Shown here: positions 27,479 through 40,044 of the stretch, piece by piece
How positions within the stretch are numbered: the first letter of the stretch is position 1
How the letters are laid out: each line of letters starts with the position of its first letter
Assembly: GCF_001306915.1 (NCBI RefSeq)
Contig: NZ_LJTC01000002.1
Location: 134,108 to 198,107 of the forward strand
Source of the DNA: Pseudoalteromonas lipolytica
GTDB lineage: Bacteria > Pseudomonadota > Gammaproteobacteria > Enterobacterales > Alteromonadaceae
Direction of reading: 5' to 3'
DNA: 64,000 bases
Notes under the pieces: model-generated
The model's database searches: none
Told to the model about the DNA's origin: nothing
The model's input: only the letters and a program-made list of their open reading frames with translations
Made by a program: the position numbers and the translations under genes

Positions 27479-28804
27479 TTAAATGAAGCGTTTGATAATA
27501 AAATCAACTTTTACACGTTTAGCCTGCCCCAATAGCTTTTTAACCGGCGCAGGATAGTCATTCATCGTTTCTAAGTCTTGTGGGCCTGTTAAACGTCGAC
27601 AGTGCTTTAATATAGCTTGTTTTTCGTTTTCTATTTGTTCAAGGATATGCTGCTTAGGGTCGTCAATTAAAATACCATTTTCGATATCTAAGCCCCATGC
27701 CCGTGGATTTAAATTGTGCCCACTTAATAAGTGTAATCGCTTATCCGAACAAATCCCCTTCAAGTGGAACGAGTTACTCTCGTGCTTCCAAAGGTAAACA
27801 TTCAAATTACCATTACTGATGTGGCGTTTTTGTGACTTTAAAAACTTATACAAAATGGTTTCGTATAAATAAGGTAATGCACCAATCTTACTAAACGGCT
27901 CACTTGGCGGCAGATAAAAGTCATTGGCAGTTTTATCCCCTACCACAATAGTTACCTGCTTACCTTGCTTTAATAAACGGCGTAATGAACGCATTAATGG
28001 CGCAGGAAAGTTAAAGTAAGGGGTATAAAGAACGAGCTCTTGCTCAGTGGTATCGAATAACGATTTAATTAAACGGTTCAGCTTATTACTTCTACGCCCT
28101 AAACCTAAAAATAAACGCACACCCAACTCACCGGCACTGGCTTCTGCAGCGCTTTCGTAACTTGCAGATTTAAGTTCACGCATCAATTGCTTTTGCGCCA
28201 CTTTAATATCATTAAATTGTATCAGTGGGCGCATATCAATTCGCGGTACGGCAACTGAGCTTAACAGATGTGTTTCTATAAATTCGATGACCGAATTACA
28301 TAATCCAGCTTGGTGAACTAAGAAGTAACGGTCTAAACGATAACGGTCATCTTGCTGAAGATATACATTATTTAAGCTTGCGCCGCTGTATAATAATGTG
28401 TCGTCAATCACAAAACCTTTTAAATGCAGTACCCCGAAAAGCTCTTTGGCTTTTACCGGAACACCATGTACTTTCACATTTGATTGATACTGCTCTTGAA
28501 AATCACAATACATGCTGGCATTGCCATCAGACTTAGCTGCACCAATTAAACCACGTTGAGCTCGGTGAAAATCAACGAGTACTTTTACTTCTAACTCAGG
28601 ATTAGCAAGTGATGCCTGATGTAAGGCAGTCAATATTTCTCGTCCTGCTTCATCATCTTGCAAATACAAAGCAGTAATATAAATTCTTTTTTTCGCTGAA
28701 CCAATTAAACGCAATAGTTCAGTGCGATACTCTTTTGCATTGGTTAAGACCTGTACGTCTTCTGTAGTCAGCCCAAAAGCGGGCTTTTCCTGCCAAAATA
28801 CCAT
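27479..28804 (-). CDS. pssA: Phosphatidylserine synthase (CDP-diacylglycerol-serine)
   Basis: Makes phosphatidylserine from CDP-diacylglycerol and serine, the committed step to phosphatidylethanolamine; peripheral at the inner membrane. Seen: 441 residues, phospholipase-D superfamily. The two HxK motifs are HLKGFVIDDTLLYSGASLNN and FHLKGICSDKRLHLLSGHNL, each with downstream Asp and Ser/Asn. It aligns throughout with E. coli PssA (451), including VDFHRAQRGLIGAA, GDKTANDFYLP and the basic C-terminus. A perfect 9-bp palindrome lies just before the start codon (28823-28843). Convergent with yciK, divergent from trxB. Confidence 0.95.
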   Translation of the reverse strand: MVFWQEKPAFGLTTEDVQVLTNAKEYRTELLRLIGSAKKRIYITALYLQDDEAGREILTALHQASLANPELEVKVLVDFHRAQRGLIGAAKSDGNASMYCDFQEQYQSNVKVHGVPVKAKELFGVLHLKGFVIDDTLLYSGASLNNVYLQQDDRYRLDRYFLVHQAGLCNSVIEFIETHLLSSVAVPRIDMRPLIQFNDIKVAQKQLMRELKSASYESAAEASAGELGVRLFLGLGRRSNKLNRLIKSLFDTTEQELVLYTPYFNFPAPLMRSLRRLLKQGKQVTIVVGDKTANDFYLPPSEPFSKIGALPYLYETILYKFLKSQKRHISNGNLNVYLWKHESNSFHLKGICSDKRLHLLSGHNLNPRAWGLDIENGILIDDPKQHILEQIENEKQAILKHCRRLTGPQDLETMNDYPAPVKKLLGQAKRVKVDFIIKRFI

Positions 28805-28822
28805 AATTGCCTGTTAGTTTAG

Positions 28823-28843
28823 TTAGCTCATACCATGAGCTAA
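28823..28843. repeat. Perfect palindrome in the pssA leader
   Basis: TTAGCTCAT (28823-28831) - ACC - ATGAGCTAA (28835-28843): a 9-bp perfect inverted repeat with a 3-nt loop, 19 bp before the pssA start. It could be an operator or a 5' UTR hairpin occluding translation. No T run follows. A partial copy, TTAGCTAA, lies at 28852-28859. Confidence 0.65.
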
Positions 28844-29047
28844 TATCAAAATTAGCTAAAACATACCAAAAAAAAATTGCTTGGTCATGAATTACCGTAC
28901 TTTGATCACAGAACAATTTGTAATTAGCTTATTTTATGAACAAAAATAGGTGTTTAAATTGCATTAAGTAAGGATTATTTGACAGCTTCGCAATTTGACT
29001 AAAAAAATAATCGGGGCTTTTGTTTACTTCCGCCTTGTTTTTCTTAG

Positions 29048-30043
<996 letters not shown>

Positions 30044-30071
30044 ATTAGTTGATCTAAAGCACTAAATACTG

Positions 30072-30099
30072 GGGGCTGTTGTAAAACAGCCCCTTTTTT
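30072..30099 (+). terminator. Intrinsic terminator of trxB
   Basis: GGGGCTGTT (30072-30080) / AACAGCCCC (30085-30093), perfect 9-bp stem, followed by six T. Confidence 0.95.
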
Positions 30100-30148
30100 A
30101 TAGCTAAAATTTTGTTAAAATCAGAACAAAGAACAACGACAAGCTGAT

Positions 30149-30865
30149 ATGATCAAGCAACTGTACCAACTCTCGCCCGAGACTGTTGATTTTCCAGACC
30201 CAGAACTCGCCCTTGATGAGCCCGATGGCCTGTTGGCAATTGGCGGTGATTTATCAGTTGAGCGTATTAAAAATGCCTACAACACAGGCGTTTTTCCATG
30301 GTTTAGTGACTATGAGCCCATCATGTGGTGGTCACCAAGCGTGCGTGGTGTTATTGAGCTAAATGAATTTCATGTCAGTCGCAGCTTAAAAAAGCATTTA
30401 AAGCGTTTTCCTGTGCGTGTCACCATTAATCACGCATTTCCCCATGTTATTAATGCTTGCCGTGAGCAACGTATCGATGCAGAGGGTACCTGGATCACTG
30501 AACAAATGATGCATGCCTACATTGAAGCGCACCATCAGGGGTTAGCACACAGTCTTGAGATTTGGCATGAAGATGAACTGGTAGCTGGCCTCTATGGCAT
30601 TATGCAAAACGGTATTTTTTGTGGTGAATCAATGTTCCATCAAGTCAGTAATGGTTCGAAACTGGCGATGTGGGCATTAGTAAATTGGCTTAACAAACAT
30701 CAAGCCCATTTTATTGATTGCCAACTAGAAAACCCTTATTTAATCACTTTAGGTGCAAAAGTTATCCCACGTAGAGAATTTTTAACTAGACTTAAATTAG
30801 CACACAGTTATGTGCCTAAAAAAGATATGTGGCAACCACAAGAGTTGATTAATATTTATGACTGA
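30149..30865 (+). CDS. aat: Leucyl/phenylalanyl-tRNA-protein transferase
   Basis: Transfers Leu or Phe from aminoacyl-tRNA to N-terminal Lys or Arg of proteins, marking them for ClpS-ClpAP. Seen: 238 residues with the family signatures FPDPELALDEPDGLLAIGGD, GVFPWFSDYEPIMWWSPSVR, GLAHSLEIW, GESMFH and DCQLENPYLITLGA. It overlaps the following bpt gene by 8 bp, and infA, clpA, clpS lie downstream, so the adaptor, unfoldase and tagging enzymes are grouped. Start ATG 30149. Confidence 0.97.
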   Translation: MIKQLYQLSPETVDFPDPELALDEPDGLLAIGGDLSVERIKNAYNTGVFPWFSDYEPIMWWSPSVRGVIELNEFHVSRSLKKHLKRFPVRVTINHAFPHVINACREQRIDAEGTWITEQMMHAYIEAHHQGLAHSLEIWHEDELVAGLYGIMQNGIFCGESMFHQVSNGSKLAMWALVNWLNKHQAHFIDCQLENPYLITLGAKVIPRREFLTRLKLAHSYVPKKDMWQPQELINIYD

Positions 30866-31562
30866 GCACTTACCCGCTAGGCTTGGTTTAAGCCAGCAAT
30901 TCGATTGCAGTTATTTACCAGACCGTCAGGAACAACTACTTGTTATACTTGATCCGAGTTGTTATTGCCCTGATAAATTTGAACAATTATTAGCATTAGG
31001 CTTTAGACGCAGTGGCGACCAAATCTATCGTCCACATTGCCCTATTTGTAATGCCTGTAATTCAGTGCGCGTTTTAGCCCAACAATTTACTCCTTCAAAA
31101 TCGCAAAAGCGCAAATTAAATAAAGCAAATAAGGTTTTCACGGTCAGTTATAGTGAGTACGAACGCGCAGAATACTACCCGTTATATTGCAAATACATCA
31201 CGCAAAGACATCAAGATGGTTCAATGTTTCCGCCTGACCAAAGTCAGTACGAAAGCTTTTTGTTTTGCCAGTGGCTACCCGTTACATTTATAGAGTTAAG
31301 AGATGGCGATAAGTTAGTTGCCGTTGCGGTAACCGACTGTATGACCAATGCCCTATCAGCGATTTATACCTTTTTTGATCCCGACTATGAGCAATACAGT
31401 ATCGGTAGCATCATGATCATGGAACAAATTAAATTTGCAAAACAACAAGCAAAACAATTTGTCTATTTAGGCTACCAAATCGACGAATGCACTAAAATGA
31501 AATATAAAACCCAATTTTTGCCTGCACAAAAGCACATTGGCGACGAGTGGTTGGCGATTTAA
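30858..31562 (+). CDS. bpt: Bacterial protein transferase (aspartate/glutamate leucyltransferase)
   Basis: Homologue of arginyl-tRNA-protein transferase. In Vibrio vulnificus such a protein (Bpt) attaches Leu to N-terminal Asp or Glu, feeding the N-degron pathway; that activity is inferred here. Seen: 234 residues; the conserved Cys-rich region CYCPDKFEQLLALGFRRSG and YRPHCPICNACNSVRV; then the GNAT-like C-terminal part with TFFDPDYEQYSIGS and YLGYQIDECTKMKYK. Its start lies inside the last codons of aat (8-bp overlap), so they are translationally coupled. infA follows after 90 bp. Confidence 0.95.
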   Translation: MTEHLPARLGLSQQFDCSYLPDRQEQLLVILDPSCYCPDKFEQLLALGFRRSGDQIYRPHCPICNACNSVRVLAQQFTPSKSQKRKLNKANKVFTVSYSEYERAEYYPLYCKYITQRHQDGSMFPPDQSQYESFLFCQWLPVTFIELRDGDKLVAVAVTDCMTNALSAIYTFFDPDYEQYSIGSIMIMEQIKFAKQQAKQFVYLGYQIDECTKMKYKTQFLPAQKHIGDEWLAI

Positions 31563-31634
31563 TTTACAAAATTGAGCCCTGTAGCTTTACTTATTGCAGT
31601 ATTTTCGGCAAAATCTGCAGCGTTTAACTATTAA

Positions 31635-31871
<237 letters not shown>

Positions 31872-31999
31872 GTTAGTGCGTTAACGAGAGATTTAGCTTT
31901 TTGCTGCTTTGAATGAGCAGGTGTGTTTATTACAAAGAGCTAAAAGCGTTTGTTAAATGGTGTTCAAACTAACTTAGTTTTAATTCCATTTAATAAACA

Positions 32000-32026
32000 A
32001 AAAGCCCAGCAATTGCTGGGCTTTTT
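32000..32026. terminator. Bidirectional terminator between infA and clpA
   Basis: AGCCCAGC (32003-32010) / GCTGGGCT (32015-32022), loop AATT, A run to the left and T run to the right. Confidence 0.93.
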
Positions 32027-32042
32027 GTTTCAGCTTGATAAA

Positions 32043-34307
32043 TTAAGCCGTTTCTAAGCTAGTCTCAAAGTCAAAGTGGATTTTCTTGTCCTTAATCGAA
32101 ACCTTAACTGAACCACCATCGGCTAGCTCACCAAACAAGATTGCATTTGCCAGCGGCTTTTTAAGCTCATCTTGGATAACACGTGCCATCGGACGTGCCC
32201 CCATTGCTTTATCGTAGCCTTTATCTGCCAACCACTCTCTTGCTTTGGATGTAAGCTCAAGATTAACCGACTTCTTATCAAGTTGCGCTTGTAACTCAAC
32301 AATGAACTTATCAACCACTTGCAAGATAATCTCTTTCTCAAGGTGATTAAACCAAATGATATTATCTAAACGGTTTCTAAACTCAGGTGAAAACACTTTG
32401 TTGATTTCACTCATCGCATCATGAGAATGGTCTTGCTCAGTAAAGCCAATTGACTTACGTACAGTCTCTTGAACACCCGCATTCGTCGTCATCACCAATA
32501 CTACATTTCTGAAATCGGCTTTACGACCGTTATTATCAGTAAGTGTACCGTGATCCATTACTTGCAGTAGAATGTTGTAAATATCTGAATGTGCTTTTTC
32601 AATTTCGTCTAGTAGTACAACTGCATGCGGATTTTTAATTACCGCTTCAGTTAATAAACCACCTTGCTCAAAACCTACATAGCCAGGAGGTGCACCAATT
32701 AGACGACTGACCGCATGACGTTCAACATATTCAGACATATCAAAACGAATAAACTCAACACCCATACACTTAGCAAGCTGCTTAGTAACTTCTGTTTTAC
32801 CAACTCCTGTTGGGCCTGCAAATAAGAACGAACCCACTGGTTTATCTTCGTTAGCAAGACCTGAGCGTGATAAGCGAATTGCTGAAGTCAACGCATCGAT
32901 TGATTGGTCTTGACCAAACACTAGCATCTTCAGGTTACGATCAAGGTTTTTAAGTGTTTCTTTATCGCTTGACGAAACGCTTTGCTGAGGGATACGCGCC
33001 ATCTTAGATACAATTAGCTCGATATCAGCCACGCCAATTGTTTTCTTACGTTTAGAAACTGGCTGTAAACGTTGATTAGCACCAGCCTCATCAATAACAT
33101 CAATAGCCTTGTCTGGTAAGTGACGTTCATTTATGTATTTAGCACTAAGTTCTGCAGCTGCTTTCAATGCTTTTTGTGTGTAACGAATACCATGGTGCTC
33201 TTCGTAACGCTCTTTTAAGCCGTTAAGAATCTTCGTGGTATCAGCCACACTTGGTTCAAGCACATCAATTTTTTGGAAACGACGTACTAGCGCACGGTCT
33301 TTTTCAAAGATATTCTTGAACTCATTATAAGTAGTCGAGCCCATGCAGCGCAGTTTACCACTTGAAAGTAGCGGTTTGATTAGGTTCGATGCATCCATTA
33401 CCCCGCCCGATGCTGCACCGGCGCCAATGATGGTATGAATTTCATCAATAAATAAAATTGAACCTGGTTTAGCCTGTAACTCTTTAAGTAGCGATTTGAA
33501 ACGTTTTTCGAAGTCGCCACGGTATTTAGTACCCGCTAATAACGCGCCCATGTCGAGTGAGTAGACCACTGCATCGGCAATCACTTCAGGTACTTCTTTG
33601 TTTACAATACGATAAGCTAGGCCTTCAGCTATGGCTGTTTTACCCACCCCTGCTTCACCAACCAATAGCGGGTTATTTTTCTTACGACGACATAACACTT
33701 GTACTGTGCGTTCAACTTCGTTGTCGCGGCCCACTAATGGGTCAATATTGCCATCAATGGCCTGTTGATTCAGGTTGGTCGTGAAGTTTTCAAGCTTAGT
33801 TGGCTCTTCACCTTGCACTTCTTGAACTTCTTCATGAATGTCATCGTGATCTTCACCGCCAATGTCGTCATCTGTTTTAGAAATACCATGCGAAATAAAG
33901 TTAACAATATCCAAACGGTTAACATCTGATTTTTTAAGTAAATAAACTGCTTGGCTCTCTTGTTCAGAAAAAATTGCCACTAGCACATTCACGCCAGTAA
34001 CTTCGTTTTTGCCTGATGACTGCACGTGAAATACAGCGCGCTGTAATACACGCTGAAAACCTAACGTCGGTTGTGTTTCTCTGTCTTCCTCAAGATCAGG
34101 AATAACCGGTGTTGTTTCGTCAATAAAATCTGATAATTCGACTTTTAATGCGCCCATATCTACGCCGCAGGCGTTAAGCGCTTCCCCAGCAGAAGGGTTA
34201 TCGAGCAGTGCAAGTAAAAGATGCTCGACGGTCATAAATTCATGACGACGTGTTCTAGCTTCGCGAAACGCCGCATTTAAGGTTAGTTCTAAGTCTTTGT
34301 TTAGCAT
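32043..34307 (-). CDS. clpA: ClpA, ATPase subunit of ClpAP
   Basis: Hexameric AAA+ unfoldase that feeds substrates, including ClpS-delivered N-degron proteins, to ClpP. Seen: 754 residues; N-domain with two Clp_N repeats (1-145); D1 Walker A GEAGVGKT at 217-224; D2 Walker A GPTGVGKT at 498-505; the ClpP-docking loop reads [10 protein letters not shown], an IGF variant of the IGL tripeptide. The frame begins with a TTG at 34313, but ATG 34307 has GGGG 6-9 bp upstream and gives the E. coli-like start MLNKDLEL. The clpS gene lies 71 bp upstream in the same direction, so the two are probably co-transcribed. Confidence 0.97.
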   Translation of the reverse strand: MLNKDLELTLNAAFREARTRRHEFMTVEHLLLALLDNPSAGEALNACGVDMGALKVELSDFIDETTPVIPDLEEDRETQPTLGFQRVLQRAVFHVQSSGKNEVTGVNVLVAIFSEQESQAVYLLKKSDVNRLDIVNFISHGISKTDDDIGGEDHDDIHEEVQEVQGEEPTKLENFTTNLNQQAIDGNIDPLVGRDNEVERTVQVLCRRKKNNPLLVGEAGVGKTAIAEGLAYRIVNKEVPEVIADAVVYSLDMGALLAGTKYRGDFEKRFKSLLKELQAKPGSILFIDEIHTIIGAGAASGGVMDASNLIKPLLSSGKLRCMGSTTYNEFKNIFEKDRALVRRFQKIDVLEPSVADTTKILNGLKERYEEHHGIRYTQKALKAAAELSAKYINERHLPDKAIDVIDEAGANQRLQPVSKRKKTIGVADIELIVSKMARIPQQSVSSSDKETLKNLDRNLKMLVFGQDQSIDALTSAIRLSRSGLANEDKPVGSFLFAGPTGVGKTEVTKQLAKCMGVEFIRFDMSEYVERHAVSRLIGAPPGYVGFEQGGLLTEAVIKNPHAVVLLDEIEKAHSDIYNILLQVMDHGTLTDNNGRKADFRNVVLVMTTNAGVQETVRKSIGFTEQDHSHDAMSEINKVFSPEFRNRLDNIIWFNHLEKEIILQVVDKFIVELQAQLDKKSVNLELTSKAREWLADKGYDKAMGARPMARVIQDELKKPLANAILFGELADGGSVKVSIKDKKIHFDFETSLETA

Positions 34308-34378
34308 TGGCAACCCCTTACTGAGATAATATTTATATACCGTTGTGACGGGCTAATTAGTTCACCCTACCTTGGTAT

Positions 34379-34696
34379 TTATTCCTGCTCACAACTACAT
34401 AGCAGTGGATGCTCGTTGTCTCGTGCGTAACGATTAACTTGTTCAGCTTTGGTATGAGCTACATCAGCGCTGTAAACACCGCATATCGCTTTACCATTAT
34501 GATGAACTTGAAGCATCACATCTGTTGCTCTATCGCTATCCATATTAAAAAACGTCATTAGTACTTCTATCACAAAGTCCATAGGCGTGTAATCATCATT
34601 ATTTAAAATGACTTTATATTTTCGCGGTGGTTGCAATTTTTGCTTTTCACTATCGCGAACCGTTTCAATAACACCAGAATCTTTCATGCCACTCAT
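34379..34696 (-). CDS. clpS: ClpS adaptor
   Basis: Adaptor that binds bulky N-terminal residues and delivers proteins to ClpA. Seen: 105 residues; flexible N-terminus to about 25, then the core [20 protein letters not shown] with the Asn-Asp-Asp residues that hold the substrate amino group, the helix [12 protein letters not shown], and [18 protein letters not shown]. Length matches E. coli ClpS (106). Upstream of clpA and divergent from cspD, the usual arrangement. Confidence 0.97.
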   Translation of the reverse strand: MSGMKDSGVIETVRDSEKQKLQPPRKYKVILNNDDYTPMDFVIEVLMTFFNMDSDRATDVMLQVHHNGKAICGVYSADVAHTKAEQVNRYARDNEHPLLCSCEQE

Positions 34697-34780
34697 AATT
34701 AAATATAGTCTTGTCTTTAGAACTCAAGCAAACTTGAATAAAAAAATAAATAAATTGTTAAAAAATAGTCTAAAACACTT

Positions 34781-34837
34781 GACTGACTGGCTAAATAAAC
34801 TACAGTCAAATATAGATTGATTAATCATTAGTCAGTC
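34781..34837. promoter_or_regulatory. Inverted repeat and possible promoter in the clpS-cspD gap
   Basis: GACTGACT (34781-34788) is matched exactly by AGTCAGTC (34830-34837), 41 bp apart. TTGACT at 34779-34784 with TACAGT at 34801-34806 (16-bp spacing) is a weak promoter match pointing to cspD. Function unknown. Confidence 0.4.
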
Positions 34838-34896
34838 TAGCAAATTACACGGTTTAGAATAACTAAATTAGTCAACTTATAGAAGGATGTAGAAGT

Positions 34897-35112
34897 ATGG
34901 CTTGTGGAAAAGTCAAATGGTTCAACAATGCCAAAGGTTTTGGCTTCATCGTAGAAGACGGCAGCGAGACTGATATCTTCGCTCATTACTCAACGATTGT
35001 AATGGACGGTTATAAAACACTTAAAGCTGGTCAAGATGTAACATTCGAATTGCAACAAGGTCCAAAAGGGTTACACGCAACGAATATTGCGCCTAACGAT
35101 GAAATCTCTTAG
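34897..35112 (+). CDS. cspD: CspD-like cold-shock-domain protein
   Basis: Small OB-fold nucleic-acid-binding protein. Seen: 71 residues; RNP1 KGFGFI and RNP2 DIFAHY; the sequence GKVKWFNNAKGFGFI and YKTLKAGQDVTFELQQGPKG follow E. coli CspD rather than CspA. Its position divergent from clpS is also that of E. coli cspD. E. coli CspD inhibits replication in stationary phase; the same role here is inferred. Ribosome site GAAGGATG upstream of ATG 34897. Confidence 0.93.
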   Translation: MACGKVKWFNNAKGFGFIVEDGSETDIFAHYSTIVMDGYKTLKAGQDVTFELQQGPKGLHATNIAPNDEIS

Positions 35113-35353
35113 GTAAAACCTATTCGAGTATCAAGCGAGCGACCTTGTTAAGTTCCTCGCTTACTCTTCCACTAAAATTTATCCTTACACTTACCTTGAA
35201 ATTCCATTTGTTTACCCCAATTGATTAATTGTTATTAGCCCTTTAGAGCCAAGCTTGTTACACTCTTGTTGCTTAAATTTAGCTTTTTCGTCATTTTGAC
35301 GTAAGGCTTTTGGCTAATTTCATGATTTGCTTATTTGAGCTATAAGAATTTTA

Positions 35354-35413
35354 CAGTCTGTCAGCTGTGGTTATTTTAATACTTTGTATTGAGTGGCAAC
35401 AGCTAACAGACTG
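35354..35413. repeat. 15-bp inverted repeat in the icd leader region
   Basis: CAGTCTGTCAGCTGT (35354-35368) pairs with ACAGCTAACAGACTG (35399-35413) at 14 of 15 positions, with a 30-nt AT-rich loop. It lies in the 433-bp gap before icd, about 130 bp from its start. No T run follows at once. The rest of the gap shows only a small hairpin CGTCATTTTGACG (near 35290) and no gene. Confidence 0.65.
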
Positions 35414-35491
35414 CTTGCTGTTGTTTTATCAAGGTACCTAAAGCTTGGTAATTCAAAGCTATCTATTGCATTGTTGAATATGGCTAATTAA

Positions 35492-37768
<2,277 letters not shown>

Positions 37769-37789
37769 TCTCAAACTAAGCTTACGAAA

Positions 37790-37818
37790 AAGGGTTATCA
37801 ATTTGATAACCCTTTTTT
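37790..37818 (+). terminator. Intrinsic terminator of icd
   Basis: AAGGGTTATCA (37790-37800) / TGATAACCCTT (37804-37814), loop ATT, followed by a T run. Confidence 0.95.
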
Positions 37819-37866
37819 ATTGGACTCTGATCGCGAGCCATTTAGTGAGGTTAATTAGAAAAAACA

Positions 37867-39885
37867 TTACATAAATAAGTGCTCTTTTGCTGAAATAATA
37901 GCTTGTTCTATGGCTGTATTTTTAACAGGTTTAGAAACAAACAAGTCCATACCAGCTCGCTTACATGCAGCCTTATCATCGGCTGAAGTATTAGCTGTCA
38001 AAGCAACTATGTAAGTTTTATGTACCGGGCAAATTAGTTCTTCTCTTAAAATACTAGTTGCTTCAATACCATCCATTTCAGGCATTACACAATCCATAAA
38101 TATTAGATTGTAGTTATTTTGTTTGCACTTATTTATCGCATCAATACCATCGCATGCATAATCGGCAGTTAAACCTAACTTTTCTAAATGGGCTTTTAGA
38201 ACAAAACGATTAATTTGATTATCATCAACAACAAGTATCGACAATGGCAAGGTTGAAAAGTCAATATTTGCGGCAGTAATAAGGTCAGACGTCTGAGCTA
38301 CTCCCCTTTTTAAAGTTAATTGAATATCAAAACAACTTCCTTTGCCGTATTCGCTAGTAACTTTAATAGAGCCGCCCATGTAGTCAATAAGTTCCTTAAC
38401 TATTGCAAGGCCAAGCCCTGTACCACCTTTTTTACGCTCTTTGTTTACTTCTTGTGTAAAGGGAGAGAATAGTGACTTCATAAAAGATTCTGACATGCCG
38501 ACACCACTATCACTTACCCGCAGATTTAGAAGCACATCATCACCTTGTTGCTGTGCGACAGCGCGCAATTTAATATCACCTTGCTCAGTAAATTTTAATG
38601 CGTTGCTTAACAAGTTAGACACTATTTGGGTGATCCGCGTGTTATCACAGTAAGTCCAGCACTTATCACTGATATCAATATCAACTTCAAAATTTAAGTT
38701 CTTTTCTTGGTATAGCGGTAAATATAACGAAGCAAGGTCAACAAAAATTGTCTTTAACAAGAAATGACATGGCTCTAGTTTCAGCTCTCCATGGTTAATT
38801 TTCGAAAAATCGAGAACTTCATTAATAATATTAAGCAATATATCGGCGCTACGAAGCGCAACTTTCAACTTCTCTTCACGCTTTTGCTCAGATTTCTCAT
38901 AAAGCAAAGTCGTCAACATGCCAGTTATACCATTCAACGGAGTACGTAATTCATGACTTATTTTTGCAAGTAAAATACTACGATCTTCTAAGGTGCGTTC
39001 TGCGTCAGCCTTTTGCTTTTTAAGTTCTTCTCGCAATAATACCGATTTAGTAATATCTTGAAATGTACCTATTAATCTTACGCACTTTCCGTTTTTGAAT
39101 TCAGGTTCACCAAAAGTGGATACCCATATAGGTTTACCTTTCGCTGTGATCAATTCAATTTCGATATTCCACTGTTTTCCATCTTCAATAGCTTCTTTCA
39201 CAGCAAGCTCAATGGCATCCCTACTTGGCCCTTTTTTGTAATATTCTATGGCATTATCAAGTAAGGGAGTAAAATCTTCTGGTACCTCATGGATCGCTTT
39301 TGTTTGTTTACTCCAATAAAGGCGATTTGATGCAAGATCTAACTCCCATGAACCAATCTTCGCAACTTTCTCAACTTGAGCAAGCATAGAGTTCTTTTTT
39401 ATTAATTTTTTTGATGCTGAATTTCGTGCAAACTCATTTCCAAGCCATTGCGCAAAAAGCTCAACATAATCATGGGCATCATCATTAAAAGGCGGTGAAG
39501 CTTGCGGTGCAGAAAAGTTAAGAGTACCAAAGACTTTATTACCTACAAAAATAGGTGCGCCAATATAAGATTCAAGTTTGAAATTCAGATAACAAGGATG
39601 CTCTGCAATAGTACTTTTAGAGGCTTGATGAAAAGATATCGCTTTATTCGCTGTGAGCGTATGGGTGCAATACGTACCCGATAGTTCAAACTGAGTACCA
39701 ACAGCAATTGCATCATCTGGAGCAATTACGTGTATGACCGTGTAAACATTATTTTCTACACGACTAATTATCGCAAAATCAAGATTAAATACATCTAGAC
39801 CAAATTTTAGTAACTCTGTTATTTTCTCTGAGAAGTCAGTATTTTGATCAGATACGATGTTGTGAAATTGGCGCAGAAAGTTCAA
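37867..39885 (-). CDS. Soluble hybrid histidine kinase (GAF-PAS-HisKA-HATPase-REC)
   Basis: Two-component hybrid sensor kinase, signal unknown. Seen: 672 residues with no TM segment, so cytoplasmic. GAF domain about 20-152; PAS/PAC about 170-280 (WVSTFGEPEFKNG, GTFQDITK); short coiled coil 283-302; HisKA with His311 in KISHELRTPLNG; HATPase with N-box NLLSNALKFT and GTGLGLAIVKEL; C-terminal receiver with Asp598 in FMDCVMPEMDG and Lys652. All phosphotransfer residues are present; there is no Hpt domain. The start is a TTG at 39885 with GGGAG 5 bp upstream. No partner regulator lies nearby, so it is an orphan kinase that would need an external Hpt or act through its own receiver. Confidence 0.92.
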   Translation of the reverse strand: MNFLRQFHNIVSDQNTDFSEKITELLKFGLDVFNLDFAIISRVENNVYTVIHVIAPDDAIAVGTQFELSGTYCTHTLTANKAISFHQASKSTIAEHPCYLNFKLESYIGAPIFVGNKVFGTLNFSAPQASPPFNDDAHDYVELFAQWLGNEFARNSASKKLIKKNSMLAQVEKVAKIGSWELDLASNRLYWSKQTKAIHEVPEDFTPLLDNAIEYYKKGPSRDAIELAVKEAIEDGKQWNIEIELITAKGKPIWVSTFGEPEFKNGKCVRLIGTFQDITKSVLLREELKKQKADAERTLEDRSILLAKISHELRTPLNGITGMLTTLLYEKSEQKREEKLKVALRSADILLNIINEVLDFSKINHGELKLEPCHFLLKTIFVDLASLYLPLYQEKNLNFEVDIDISDKCWTYCDNTRITQIVSNLLSNALKFTEQGDIKLRAVAQQQGDDVLLNLRVSDSGVGMSESFMKSLFSPFTQEVNKERKKGGTGLGLAIVKELIDYMGGSIKVTSEYGKGSCFDIQLTLKRGVAQTSDLITAANIDFSTLPLSILVVDDNQINRFVLKAHLEKLGLTADYACDGIDAINKCKQNNYNLIFMDCVMPEMDGIEATSILREELICPVHKTYIVALTANTSADDKAACKRAGMDLFVSKPVKNTAIEQAIISAKEHLFM

Positions 39886-40009
39886 CCTAGCTCCCTAGTT
39901 ACACGAATTTTATTTTGCTTTAATAAGCATACCAAGAATTTCAAATAACAACAGTAGTAATCATAATTTATGACTGTATTTAAATTATTTATAATGACTT
40001 GCTCCTATT

Positions 40010-40037
40010 AAAAAAGCCCCTTAAAAGGGGCTTTTTT
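40010..40037. terminator. Terminator of the M4 protease gene
   Basis: AAGCCCCTT (40014-40022) / AAGGGGCTT (40025-40033) with A and T runs on both sides; it lies just beyond the minus-strand stop at 40045. Confidence 0.9.
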
Positions 40038-40044
40038 CGCTATT

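Noticed and set aside
31872..32002. Possible tRNA-Ser between infA and clpA
   Set aside because: E. coli has serW here, but this stretch has no cloverleaf arms or TTCGA-like T loop.
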